A stretch of 64,000 nucleotides of DNA, from positions 1 to 64,000 of the forward strand of contig URBX01000005.1 of NCBI GenBank assembly GCA_900546175.1, in the 5' to 3' direction. Shown one piece after another: positions 8,763 to 16,537 of this stretch (the stretch's first letter is position 1; each line of letters opens with the position of its first letter). Position numbers and translations under genes: made by a program. The notes beneath the pieces are model-generated. The model did no database searches. It was not told the DNA's origin and saw nothing but the letters and a program-made list of their open reading frames with translations. This DNA comes from an uncultured Eggerthella sp. (GTDB taxonomy: Bacteria > Actinomycetota > Coriobacteriia > Coriobacteriales > Eggerthellaceae).

Positions 8763-8994
8763 TTCCTTTTAAGCCGCCACCCTGTCTCCACTGTCCGCAT
8801 TTGCGTTATGCTCGTTTTCCTATTCTATCCGCCTGAGCATATTCGTCACAAAAGCAGCTACAATCTACACGGATGCGCTTAAACTGCACTTTTACCTTTG
8901 AGCCCGGAAAGAAAAACAAATTTAGAAGATACAACACATTTCTTGAGGGGAGTCTATCATGATGACATTCTAGGAGTTTTTTCTGCTTGATCAT

Positions 8995-10287
8995 CTAAGA
9001 TTTGCAACGCAAACCAAAGCCAGCACAAATCAAGCTTGCAGCCGCTGCAATAACCAGAGCAAACACTAAAACGAAGTTGTTATCTCCCGTCTGAGGAATA
9101 GCGTCACCATCTTGGCTGACCTTTTCAGGATTCGCTGTCTTACCTTCCTCTACCGAATTAGCGTTGTTGTCACCTTCCGCTGCGCTACCAGCATTTTCGG
9201 TATAGATATTTTTGAAAGTCATCTGGTCTTTTACAGGCTCCGCCCATTTTACATAGTAGCGTTTGCCATTATCTGATTCTTCGCAACTTGCCGGGAAAAT
9301 AACAACATACTCACTATCATGGTCGACGTTTGCCAGAAACAAACACCAAACCTTTTCATCGTAAGTCCAGTTTGTCATACCTTCATTTGCTTGCTGGACA
9401 AACACTCCGTATGGATTGTTTATGTCACCAACAAAAAATGAAAATACTGCTTTTATCTGATCATGGGTGCCCGTAAAACTCATGGTGCCTGAATAGCTAC
9501 CTTCGCCATTAGTAGTAACAGAAGCAGTTATTTCTACATCACCAGGTGCTAATTTATCCCCGTTAGGAGTTAAGAGCACCAGATTAAAAGTGGTTTTTCC
9601 AGGAGCAACACTGCCGCCCAATTCAACAGTGGTAGTGAAAGGAACCTCATAAGTAAGGATCTCCTCATTCCATCCTGCATAAAGAATGATATTTCCCGTA
9701 ACAACAGTATCAAAATCGTATTTCTGGGTAAGCCCCTCATCAGTATACCAACCAGTAAATGTAGCGCCTACTTTAGTTGGCTTTTCAGGCTCGGTAGCTT
9801 TTTCACTAGCACCCACAACCTCGATTACATAATTAGCGCTTTTGTCTTTAAATGTCACAACGTTTCCAGAAATGGGACCACTACCAGTTATCTGGCTGTA
9901 AAAGGTTCCTTTTTCTATCGTGCCACTGTTAGTTACCGTCTTATGGAATACGCCGCCCGCAATGCAAGCCCCTTCGTTATTGACTACTTCTTTATGGAAT
10001 ACGCCGCCCGCAATGCGAGCCTCTTCGTTATTGACTACTTCTCCGAAAAAATCACCACCAGTTATGGAGGCTCCGAGTTTATTAATTACCGTTTCATTGA
10101 ACGTGCCACCTTGTATGCTGCCACAATTTGTCACTTCTTCGTTGAAAACGCCTTCAGAGATTACGCTCCCTTTCGCATTTTCATAAGCGTAAGCAACCGC
10201 AGGCATCAATCCCACCAATAGAAAAGCACTCAGAAAAACCATTGCTAATCTTTTCGTTGTAGCTATTCCAAAAATTCTCTTTGCCAT
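8995..10287 (-). CDS. Sortase-anchored surface protein with short repeats and pilin domain (IPQTG)
   Basis: The ATG at 10287 has GGAGGA 6 bases upstream. After a signal peptide (KRLAMVFLSAFLLVGLMPAV) come five repeats of about 17 residues (GGVFHKEVVNNEGACIAGG type) that look like turns of a beta-helix. A Listeria-Bacteroides repeat (FTGWYTDEGLTQKYDF), a Spy0128-like pilin isopeptide domain (VPFTTTVELGGSVAPG) and IPQTG with a membrane anchor follow. The last two parts are close to those of the 6837-8123 product, so the pair arose by duplication with a swapped N-terminal module. Two of the repeats are near-identical in DNA (9941-10042), so the repeat number may vary between strains. Confidence 0.85.
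   Translation of the reverse strand: MAKRIFGIATTKRLAMVFLSAFLLVGLMPAVAYAYENAKGSVISEGVFNEEVTNCGSIQGGTFNETVINKLGASITGGDFFGEVVNNEEARIAGGVFHKEVVNNEGACIAGGVFHKTVTNSGTIEKGTFYSQITGSGPISGNVVTFKDKSANYVIEVVGASEKATEPEKPTKVGATFTGWYTDEGLTQKYDFDTVVTGNIILYAGWNEEILTYEVPFTTTVELGGSVAPGKTTFNLVLLTPNGDKLAPGDVEITASVTTNGEGSYSGTMSFTGTHDQIKAVFSFFVGDINNPYGVFVQQANEGMTNWTYDEKVWCLFLANVDHDSEYVVIFPASCEESDNGKRYYVKWAEPVKDQMTFKNIYTENAGSAAEGDNNANSVEEGKTANPEKVSQDGDAIPQTGDNNFVLVFALVIAAAASLICAGFGLRCKS
9941..10042. repeat. Two near-identical 51-bp direct repeats in the surface-protein gene
   Basis: Units 9941-9991 and 9992-10042 differ at only a few bases and each encodes 17 residues in frame. More diverged copies continue towards 10186. 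Confidence 0.85.
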
Positions 10288-10369
10288 AGCCGTCCTCCGC
10301 TCCCTAGCTTTCAAGGTATCCAGCTCTCCGGGTTTCCGGCTCCCCAGCTTTTTTCACTCTCATATTTAC

Positions 10370-10389
10370 TGGTTATTGAACCAATTGTA
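10370..10389 (-). promoter_or_regulatory. Promoter with operator-like repeat of the 8995-10287 gene
   Basis: The minus strand has an extended -10 (TGC then TACAAT, 10384-10389) followed by TGGTT-N4-AACCA (10370-10383). The layout and 17 of 20 bases match the 8155-8175 element. Confidence 0.5.
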
Positions 10390-10415
10390 GCAGAAAACCC
10401 AAGCAAAGAGAGTCG

Positions 10416-10525
10416 CACTCACCTTAGCTCAACTCATCTCATCTTGACTCATCTTTACTTAACTCAGCTCAACTCGGCGCGCCTCACCTCACATCGGCGT
10501 ACCCCATCTCATCTTGGCTCAGCTA
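10416..10525. repeat. Degenerate pentanucleotide repeat, 22 units
   Basis: The plus strand can be read in phase as 22 five-base units, most ending in CTC or CTT (agctc aactc atctc atctt). The last unit includes the stop codon of the histidine kinase gene. The period of 5 is not a coding period. Confidence 0.75.
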
Positions 10526-13500
10526 TCCAAGAAGTGCCGCCAACTCGCGCATCAATTCGCGAACATCAATTGGCTTAGCAAGATGTCCGTTCATGCCAGA
10601 ACGAAATGCTTCTCGTTTGTCCTCTTCAAAGGCGTTTGCCGTCATTGCCAGAATAGGAATTGTTGCTTTTTCCGAATCTTTCATTTTTCGAATCTCGCGA
10701 GTAGCTTCATAACCATTCATATTTGGCATTTGAATATCCATCAAAACCAGACCATAGTATCCCGCTGGAGCTTGCATTAACATTTCGAGGCATATTTGGC
10801 CATCTTCAGCTCGCTCAACCACAAAACCAAATTCACGCAATATTTCAATAGCGATCTCTGCATTTAAATCATTATCTTCTACAAGAAGAATGCGTTTACC
10901 CTGGAATAAATTTGAATCTATTTCAACAGCTGGTCGCGTAATCAATTTCGATTTGTCAGCAATTTTATGAGGTAAGGTAACAATTACTGTTGTGCCAACA
11001 CCCTTTTTACTCTTCACTTCTATCGTTCCATCCAGGAACTCAACAAGACGTTTCACAATAGGCATACCAAGGCCTGTTCCTTCAATCTTGTTATCAGTAG
11101 AATTATTTTCCCTAGAAAACTCCTCAAAAATATGTGGCAAGAATTCTTCGCTCATACAAATACCCGTATCCGAAATGGTGGTTTGGTAAAGAACATATCC
11201 TTCTCTATCGTAAGGAAGTTCTTCTAAATGCATATTCACCTTGCCGCCTGGATTGGTGTATTTATATGAATTAGAAAGAATATTTAAAAACACTTCTCTC
11301 AGTTTAATTGGGTCGCAAAATACGAAATTGTTTTTGACCACTACTTGTCTGGTAAATTCAATGTCTTTTTCCATCATCATTTCGTTAAAGACCGAATACA
11401 AGGTGTCGTTAAACTGCTCCGCACTCCATGCAGTTTCGTCAATTTCTAAGGTGCCTTTTTCAATTCTTGCCATTTCAAGCACGTTATTAATGATTGACAG
11501 CAAAACAGAGCTTGCATCTTCAATTTTTCTCAGGTAATCCGCTCGTTTCTCAGGATTATCTTGATGTTTTTCAAGAAGATCTCTAAAGCCAATAATCGCG
11601 TTCATAGGAGTACGAATATCATGAGACATATTGAATAAGAAAGCAGACTTTGCTGCATTTGCCGCGTTTGCAATCTCAAGCTGTGCCTTAGTATCAGCTT
11701 CTTCGTGAGCTTCGGTAATGTCTCGTCCCAGAATGTTCGCAATAGGATTTCCTTTTTCGTCGGTTCCAAGGAAGATGTTGATTTCATGCCACTCAACACC
11801 TCTCTCAACTTCTACCGAATACTCCAAGTTTCCAATGTAACCTGTTTCATTTTGTCTAGACCTCAAAGCTTCAAGACTACTAAAGCGTCCGAAGCTTTCA
11901 AGGAACTCATCACTAACATATTTAAGCTTTTGGTTATAGGCAATTTCATAGTCATCGGTGGATTTAAAAATCTCCACGAAGTCGCTCATTCCCGTACCAA
12001 CAATCAAACTATACTTTCCGCTTTCCAAATTAAGAGTCAAATTGTAGCTATATAAAGTTTTTGTAATGTTGGAGAGAATCTGGTCTTTTGCAGCAACTGC
12101 TTTAAGCTCATTTTCACGGCGCTCTTGTGCTTCATGGGCCTCGGTAACATCTCTTCCCAAAATATTTGCAACAGGTTCACCTGCTTCGTCAGTACTTATA
12201 AATAGATTTACTTCATGCCATTCATCAACTCCATCAATAGGAACATGGCAGACAACCGTATCAACAAAACCAGTTGCCACTCTTTTTTTCTTTAAAGCCT
12301 GAATTCCAACCAGGCCTTCAATCTTTTCTTGATCTTCTAGAGCAATAGCCTTCAATAGTCTGGCATGAATCAGTACATAGTCATCGTTTTGCCGCATGAT
12401 GTCCGTGACTCTATTAAGACCAGTTCCGGTAATTAGAGAGTATTTCCACGTATTAAGATTGACGGTAAGGTTATAGCTATACAGCATTTTTGTAATACCA
12501 GAAAGAAGCTGGTCGCGAGCCATTGAGGCCTTTTGTTGATTTTCTCGTTGCTCCTGACGTTTATGAGCCTCAGTGATATCTCTTCCCAAAATGTTGGCAA
12601 TTGGCTCCCCCACCTCATCAGTGCTGATGAAGACATTCACTTCATGCCACTCTTCACCAAGATCAGTTAATGCGCCATATTCAAGGTTGCCAATGAAGCC
12701 ATTTGAGTTTTTTCTTGCTCTAAGAGATTCAAGGCTAGCAAGTGCCGCAAATTGAGACATATACTCTGGATCCAAATAAGCTATTTTTTGATGGTATGCC
12801 GTTTCATAATCATCGGTGGAATTAAAGATTTCCATAAATTTAGTCATGCCGTTACCAACAATCATGCTGTACTTACCCGTTCTTAGATTAAGAGTCAGGT
12901 TGTAGCTGTACAGCATTTTCGTCAGTTCGGAAAGAATCTGATTTTTTGCAGCTGCTGCACGAAGTTCGTTCTCGTTCTTTTCCTGCGCATTATGCGCTTT
13001 GGTAATGTCACGTCCGAGAATGTTTGCAATACGTGTACCGTTTTCCTCAGTGTTAACAAATACGTTAATCTCATGCCATTCGTATTCGAAATCTCCTGGA
13101 TAGAGAACCGGATATTCTAGCGAACCTCGGTAGCCATCTTTCAAAGGAATGTTTCTCAAGGATTCGAAATTTGTTAACTCAACAAAACGATTAAGATAAG
13201 CGGGATGAAGAACGCTCTCGTGGAATTCTCTTAGTTCTTTGAAGTCAGTATGCTTCTTATATTCGCTAACCGTACGCTCCATACCAGTGCCAGTAATCAG
13301 CGTATATTTCTCTGTTTCCAGATCAATAGTCAGGTTGTATCCATACATAATCTGGGTAATCTGAGACAAGATAATGTCTTTTTTCTCAGGGGTCTTTTTC
13401 AGTTCGCTTTTGGCTTTCCAAACGGAAAAACTATTACGAATAAAGAACTGCAGGGTTTCAGTTAAGAGATTGAAAGCTCCCTGCATTTCTTTTTCTGTTT

Positions 13501-13987
13501 TTCGAGGTGTACGAGAAAGAATATCCCTGATAAGGTTTTCATCTAATCCCAATTCATTTGTCTTTTGTAGGATAGTTTCATCGTTTTGAGAAATAGACAA
13601 AGCTTGACCAGCCAACACTTTCCCCAATATCTGCCCATCTGGCAAGACAATAGGAATAGCTAAATCCCAAAAACCAAACGGACACTCAAAAGCACCAAAC
13701 TCGTCATTCTTCCATGTTGACATGCAATATGCTTGGCCTTTATCACAAGACCTAATTACGTTGCAGAACTCCGATGTTCCAAAATCTTCGGAGAGAGGAT
13801 TGCCGTTTTTGTCAACAATCATAGTAGCCATACCACAGCTCTTAGACCAATTGTCTAACAATCTATATAACTGATCCATGTCACAAAATTCGTGAAGACT
13901 TAGCTCTGCGCTCTCGGTTTTATCTTTAGTGTTTTGTGCAGAGAAAGGAATCTCTTGGCTCTTGTCAGAACTAAATAAAGCGCTCAT
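10523..13987 (-). CDS. PocR-PAS hybrid sensor histidine kinase
   Basis: The 1154-residue protein has no membrane segments and is cytosolic. Residues about 30-185 are a PocR-type sensory domain with conserved cysteines (RSCDKGQAYC, then FECPFGFWDLAIPI). Four PAS-like modules of about 130 residues follow, each opening with an ILSxITKxLYSYNLT pattern and closing with ANILGRDIT. The kinase core has the phospho-acceptor His789 (NMSHDIRTPMN), an N box (NILSNSYKYT) and a G box (GTGLGMPIVKRLV). A C-terminal receiver has Asp1084 (LMDIQMPNMNG). PocR domains bind small hydrocarbons such as propanediol derivatives, but the ligand here is unknown. The four modules are internal duplications. There is no separate response regulator nearby, so output must go elsewhere. 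GGGGG lies ahead of the ATG. Confidence 0.9.
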   Translation of the reverse strand: MSALFSSDKSQEIPFSAQNTKDKTESAELSLHEFCDMDQLYRLLDNWSKSCGMATMIVDKNGNPLSEDFGTSEFCNVIRSCDKGQAYCMSTWKNDEFGAFECPFGFWDLAIPIVLPDGQILGKVLAGQALSISQNDETILQKTNELGLDENLIRDILSRTPRKTEKEMQGAFNLLTETLQFFIRNSFSVWKAKSELKKTPEKKDIILSQITQIMYGYNLTIDLETEKYTLITGTGMERTVSEYKKHTDFKELREFHESVLHPAYLNRFVELTNFESLRNIPLKDGYRGSLEYPVLYPGDFEYEWHEINVFVNTEENGTRIANILGRDITKAHNAQEKNENELRAAAAKNQILSELTKMLYSYNLTLNLRTGKYSMIVGNGMTKFMEIFNSTDDYETAYHQKIAYLDPEYMSQFAALASLESLRARKNSNGFIGNLEYGALTDLGEEWHEVNVFISTDEVGEPIANILGRDITEAHKRQEQRENQQKASMARDQLLSGITKMLYSYNLTVNLNTWKYSLITGTGLNRVTDIMRQNDDYVLIHARLLKAIALEDQEKIEGLVGIQALKKKRVATGFVDTVVCHVPIDGVDEWHEVNLFISTDEAGEPVANILGRDVTEAHEAQERRENELKAVAAKDQILSNITKTLYSYNLTLNLESGKYSLIVGTGMSDFVEIFKSTDDYEIAYNQKLKYVSDEFLESFGRFSSLEALRSRQNETGYIGNLEYSVEVERGVEWHEINIFLGTDEKGNPIANILGRDITEAHEEADTKAQLEIANAANAAKSAFLFNMSHDIRTPMNAIIGFRDLLEKHQDNPEKRADYLRKIEDASSVLLSIINNVLEMARIEKGTLEIDETAWSAEQFNDTLYSVFNEMMMEKDIEFTRQVVVKNNFVFCDPIKLREVFLNILSNSYKYTNPGGKVNMHLEELPYDREGYVLYQTTISDTGICMSEEFLPHIFEEFSRENNSTDNKIEGTGLGMPIVKRLVEFLDGTIEVKSKKGVGTTVIVTLPHKIADKSKLITRPAVEIDSNLFQGKRILLVEDNDLNAEIAIEILREFGFVVERAEDGQICLEMLMQAPAGYYGLVLMDIQMPNMNGYEATREIRKMKDSEKATIPILAMTANAFEEDKREAFRSGMNGHLAKPIDVRELMRELAALLG

Positions 13988-14008
13988 TTATTACCCCCAC
14001 TAATTAGT

Positions 14009-14107
14009 GTTAGGCAGCAACCGTTGCTATTCATTACGCAGCAGAATTGAGAATAGCTTGAGCATTCAACTTACCTTCAGTAACGAACGTTGCCCTTAAT
14101 GCCTAAC
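14009..14107 (-). promoter_or_regulatory. Inverted repeat in the leader of the kinase gene
   Basis: GTTAGGCA (starting at 14009) and TGCCTAAC (ending near 14106) pair perfectly, with partly pairing GCAACCGTT/AACGTTGC inside. The structure lies 20 bases ahead of the kinase start, inside the 13988-14471 gap. I match it to no known riboswitch. I see nothing else I can support in that gap. Confidence 0.35.
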
Positions 14108-14471
14108 AGAATTAGCCAACATCTGCGCTGTGCGCCAGCTTTTTTGCTTACGAACACTATGCCATAAAGGGGCTAAGTACCCAGCCAGAAAAGCAATTTT
14201 TGCATTAGTAGCGCGCCGCGTTATAACAAGTAAGATCAGTTTCGTCAGACAACACTTGTTCAAGCAGTGAAAACCAAAGTTTGTTTATTGGCTACTCTAG
14301 GATTCAATCCTACGCGAAGCCTTTTCCGAGCAGCATCAGAGAATGGCTCAAAATGATATACTTTAGCCACGAACAGGCACGCACAATACTCATCAGGCAT
14401 AAATACAAACAGGCAAGAGCACGTAGCACCTGCCAGGCAAGAACAAGCATAAAGAGAAGGGCACAAACTCC

Positions 14472-15602
14472 GTGAAGGAATCGGCAAGTCTTCAAACAAA
14501 CATTACTACGCAGTTAGGTTCTGAGGTAACTCTCATCAAAAGCTCTTCAGCTCCTATAAATCCTGCCATCACCGTGCTGGTTCCTATTTGCAATGTGGAA
14601 AAATACCTGGCTCAGTGTCTCGATTCCTTGCTCAACCAGACCTTCACGAATTTCGAAGTGCTCTGCATTAACGACGGATCAACCGATTCTTCAGGCACTA
14701 TTATTCGTCACTACCTAGAAAAAGATCCTCGCTTCAAAGCCATTGAAAAACCAAATACTGGCTACGGATCTTCCATGAATTTAGGTATCGATACTGCTCA
14801 GGGCGAATATATTGCCATCCTGGAATCGGATGACTTTTTTGAGCCAGATGCGCTAGAAAAGCTCTTTTGCGCTGCTCAAGAAAACGAGGCACAGGTTGTT
14901 AAAGCGAACTATTGGTTCTACTGGAGCAAACCAAAACCAAAAGACAATCCCATTGCAGTGGTAAAACCTACAATGGCAAACCACCTATTTTGTCCTTGCA
15001 AAGAGCCAGACATTCTACTAGGAATGCCCTCAATTTGGACCTGCCTTTACCAACGCGCTTTTCTTAAAAAGGAAAACATTCGCTTTTTAGAAACCCCTGG
15101 AGCAAGCTTTCAGGATATGAGTTTTGATTTCAAAGTGTGGGCTTCGGCGAAGCGCGCCTTCTTGCTTGAGGACAAAATTCTTCACTACCGACAAGACAAC
15201 GAGCAATCATCAGTCAACAATCCCGCAAAAACCTTTTGTGTTTGCGACGAATTCAACGAAATTTTTCACTTCATTGAAAACCGCAATGAAGAAGCACTGC
15301 TTAAACAATATGCATTTCGCAAGCAGTACGATAGTTATATGTGGAACTATGGCAGGCTCTCTTCCGATTTACGCAAAGAGTTTCTTCCAAAAATGGTTCA
15401 GGATTTGCAAGAGGGAATACATAATGGGTGGTATGTGCCTGAATTATTCGGCTCGTGGCAAGCTCAAAACCTGGAGTTTTTGATAGCTAACCCAGAGAAA
15501 TTCTCAAGCTGGTTCCCTACCAAAACAACTCGCCTGACTAAAGCGAAATACTACTTTAGAATTGGTGGGCCAAAGGCAGTATTGGATGCCCTCAAGCGTT
15601 AA
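14472..15602 (+). CDS. Family 2 glycosyltransferase
   Basis: The 376-residue protein starts with GTG at 14472 (GAAGGG 10 bases upstream). The GT-A domain begins at about residue 31 with TVLVPICNVEKYLAQCLDSL, the nucleotide-sugar loop CINDGSTDSS and the metal-binding ESDDFF (DxD-like). About 200 C-terminal residues are helical and carry no membrane segment. Such enzymes add one sugar to a wall or capsule glycan on the cytosolic face. It stands alone, with no sugar-polymer operon around it, and the donor sugar cannot be read from the sequence. Confidence 0.85.
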   Translation: MKESASLQTNITTQLGSEVTLIKSSSAPINPAITVLVPICNVEKYLAQCLDSLLNQTFTNFEVLCINDGSTDSSGTIIRHYLEKDPRFKAIEKPNTGYGSSMNLGIDTAQGEYIAILESDDFFEPDALEKLFCAAQENEAQVVKANYWFYWSKPKPKDNPIAVVKPTMANHLFCPCKEPDILLGMPSIWTCLYQRAFLKKENIRFLETPGASFQDMSFDFKVWASAKRAFLLEDKILHYRQDNEQSSVNNPAKTFCVCDEFNEIFHFIENRNEEALLKQYAFRKQYDSYMWNYGRLSSDLRKEFLPKMVQDLQEGIHNGWYVPELFGSWQAQNLEFLIANPEKFSSWFPTKTTRLTKAKYYFRIGGPKAVLDALKR

Positions 15603-15724
15603 CGTTTGTATACTTTGCCATGGCCATTCTCTGCATTAAAACGCCTTTGCATTAGCTTTTTGCTGTGCCATGCTTCATACATACTGCACATAAGCACCCC
15701 TGCGCACTGTCACGTGGGGCGTTG

Positions 15725-15758
15725 AGCTACGCTTCTGCTTAAGCTACTCTTCTGCTTC
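15725..15758. repeat. Two 17-bp direct repeats at the DUF454 gene end
   Basis: AGCTACGCTTCTGCTTA (15725-15741) and AGCTACTCTTCTGCTTC (15742-15758) match at 15 of 17 bases. The second copy contains the stop codon of the gene at 15744. Confidence 0.6.
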
Positions 15759-16145
15759 TATTCGCACTCCAAGGTTGCTAGGGTACTCAATAGTTGGAAT
15801 TCTATAGCACATCAACCATAACAAGAACACTGCAACGCCAGCCAAAATTATCCATACCAGCGGCTTTTGCACCAGAATGGCACTAATACCCATAACAGTG
15901 TAGGACGCACCAAGAATGTGGATTTTTCTCTTAAAAGGAATACCACCGTTTTCTTTAAATGGCTTTACGTACAGCTTATACATTTTTGTCTTCATAATCC
16001 ATGCGTGACAGCGGGGCGAACTATTGGCAAACAAAAAGGTAGCCAACAACAAAAACGGTGTAGTTGGAAGTACTGGCACAAACATTCCTAAAAAGCCAAG
16101 GCCACAGGCAATCCACGCGCCCGCTAACATCAGTACTCTTTTAAT
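15744..16145 (-). CDS. DUF454/YbaN-like inner membrane protein, probable ATT start
   Basis: The protein has about 133 residues with the family signature FVPVLPTTPFLLLATFLFA and then FANSSPRCHAWI, and three or four membrane segments. Function is unknown for the whole family. The start is notable: AAAGGAG stands 6 bases ahead of an ATT codon (16145), which would give (M)KRVLMLAGAWIACGLGFLG. That length fits the N-terminus I recall for E. coli YbaN (MQRIILIIIGWLA...). The upstream GTG at 16163 has no ribosome site and the next ATG (16130) lies too far downstream. An ATT start is therefore the best reading, though rare. Confidence 0.8.
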   Translation of the reverse strand: MKRVLMLAGAWIACGLGFLGMFVPVLPTTPFLLLATFLFANSSPRCHAWIMKTKMYKLYVKPFKENGGIPFKRKIHILGASYTVMGISAILVQKPLVWIILAGVAVFLLWLMCYRIPTIEYPSNLGVRIEAEE

Positions 16146-16424
16146 AGCGCTCTCCTTTAACACTCAATTATGCAAACAAGCTCTTTATCTTGCTATCCCT
16201 TTTTAAAAAAAGGACACCAGAGTAATGAATCTAATGCCCCCCGCTAAGCTAGACCAGCAACAGCCTATCAGGCAACTTCCGATTTAAGGCCAAATCAACG
16301 CTACCCGCAAGCTCAACTATTAGGATGCTTCGTTTTGTCTCGAGAGTATAGCTCAGCTCCTGCACAATTCGCTTCATACGTTAATACTGTGCATAAATAG
16401 GCCGTCTACGTCATACTTTCAGGT

Positions 16425-16453
16425 TAGACACTTGATACTGTTATCTCTATAAT
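16425..16453 (+). promoter_or_regulatory. Sigma-70-type promoter of the second hybrid kinase
   Basis: TAGACA (16425-16430), a 17-base spacer and a perfect TATAAT (16448-16453) lie 85 bases ahead of the kinase ATG. I see nothing else I can support in the 16146-16537 gap. Confidence 0.65.
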
Positions 16454-16537
16454 TAGATAGCGTCCATAGTTCTATTCTGTTTTTGGGGCTCAGTGTAGGA
16501 AAAGAATAGTTACTGCATGGAGCCAGCGGGGGTCAAC

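Noticed and set aside
8806..8994. A 62-codon minus-strand frame beginning right after the stop of the 8995-10287 gene
   Set aside because: No ribosome site of its own, no recognisable motif, and a composition unlike its neighbours.
14009..14107. Cyclic di-GMP riboswitch ahead of the kinase gene
   Set aside because: Neither the GEMM-I nor GEMM-II conserved bases are found; only an inverted repeat is supported.
13988..14471. Short plus- and minus-strand frames of 60-79 codons in the gap
   Set aside because: They overlap on both strands, lack ribosome sites and read as low-complexity text produced by the local AGGCA-type repeats.
16146..16424. Possible tRNA-like stretch around 16338-16370
   Set aside because: The bases do not form an acceptor stem, and no T-loop consensus is present.
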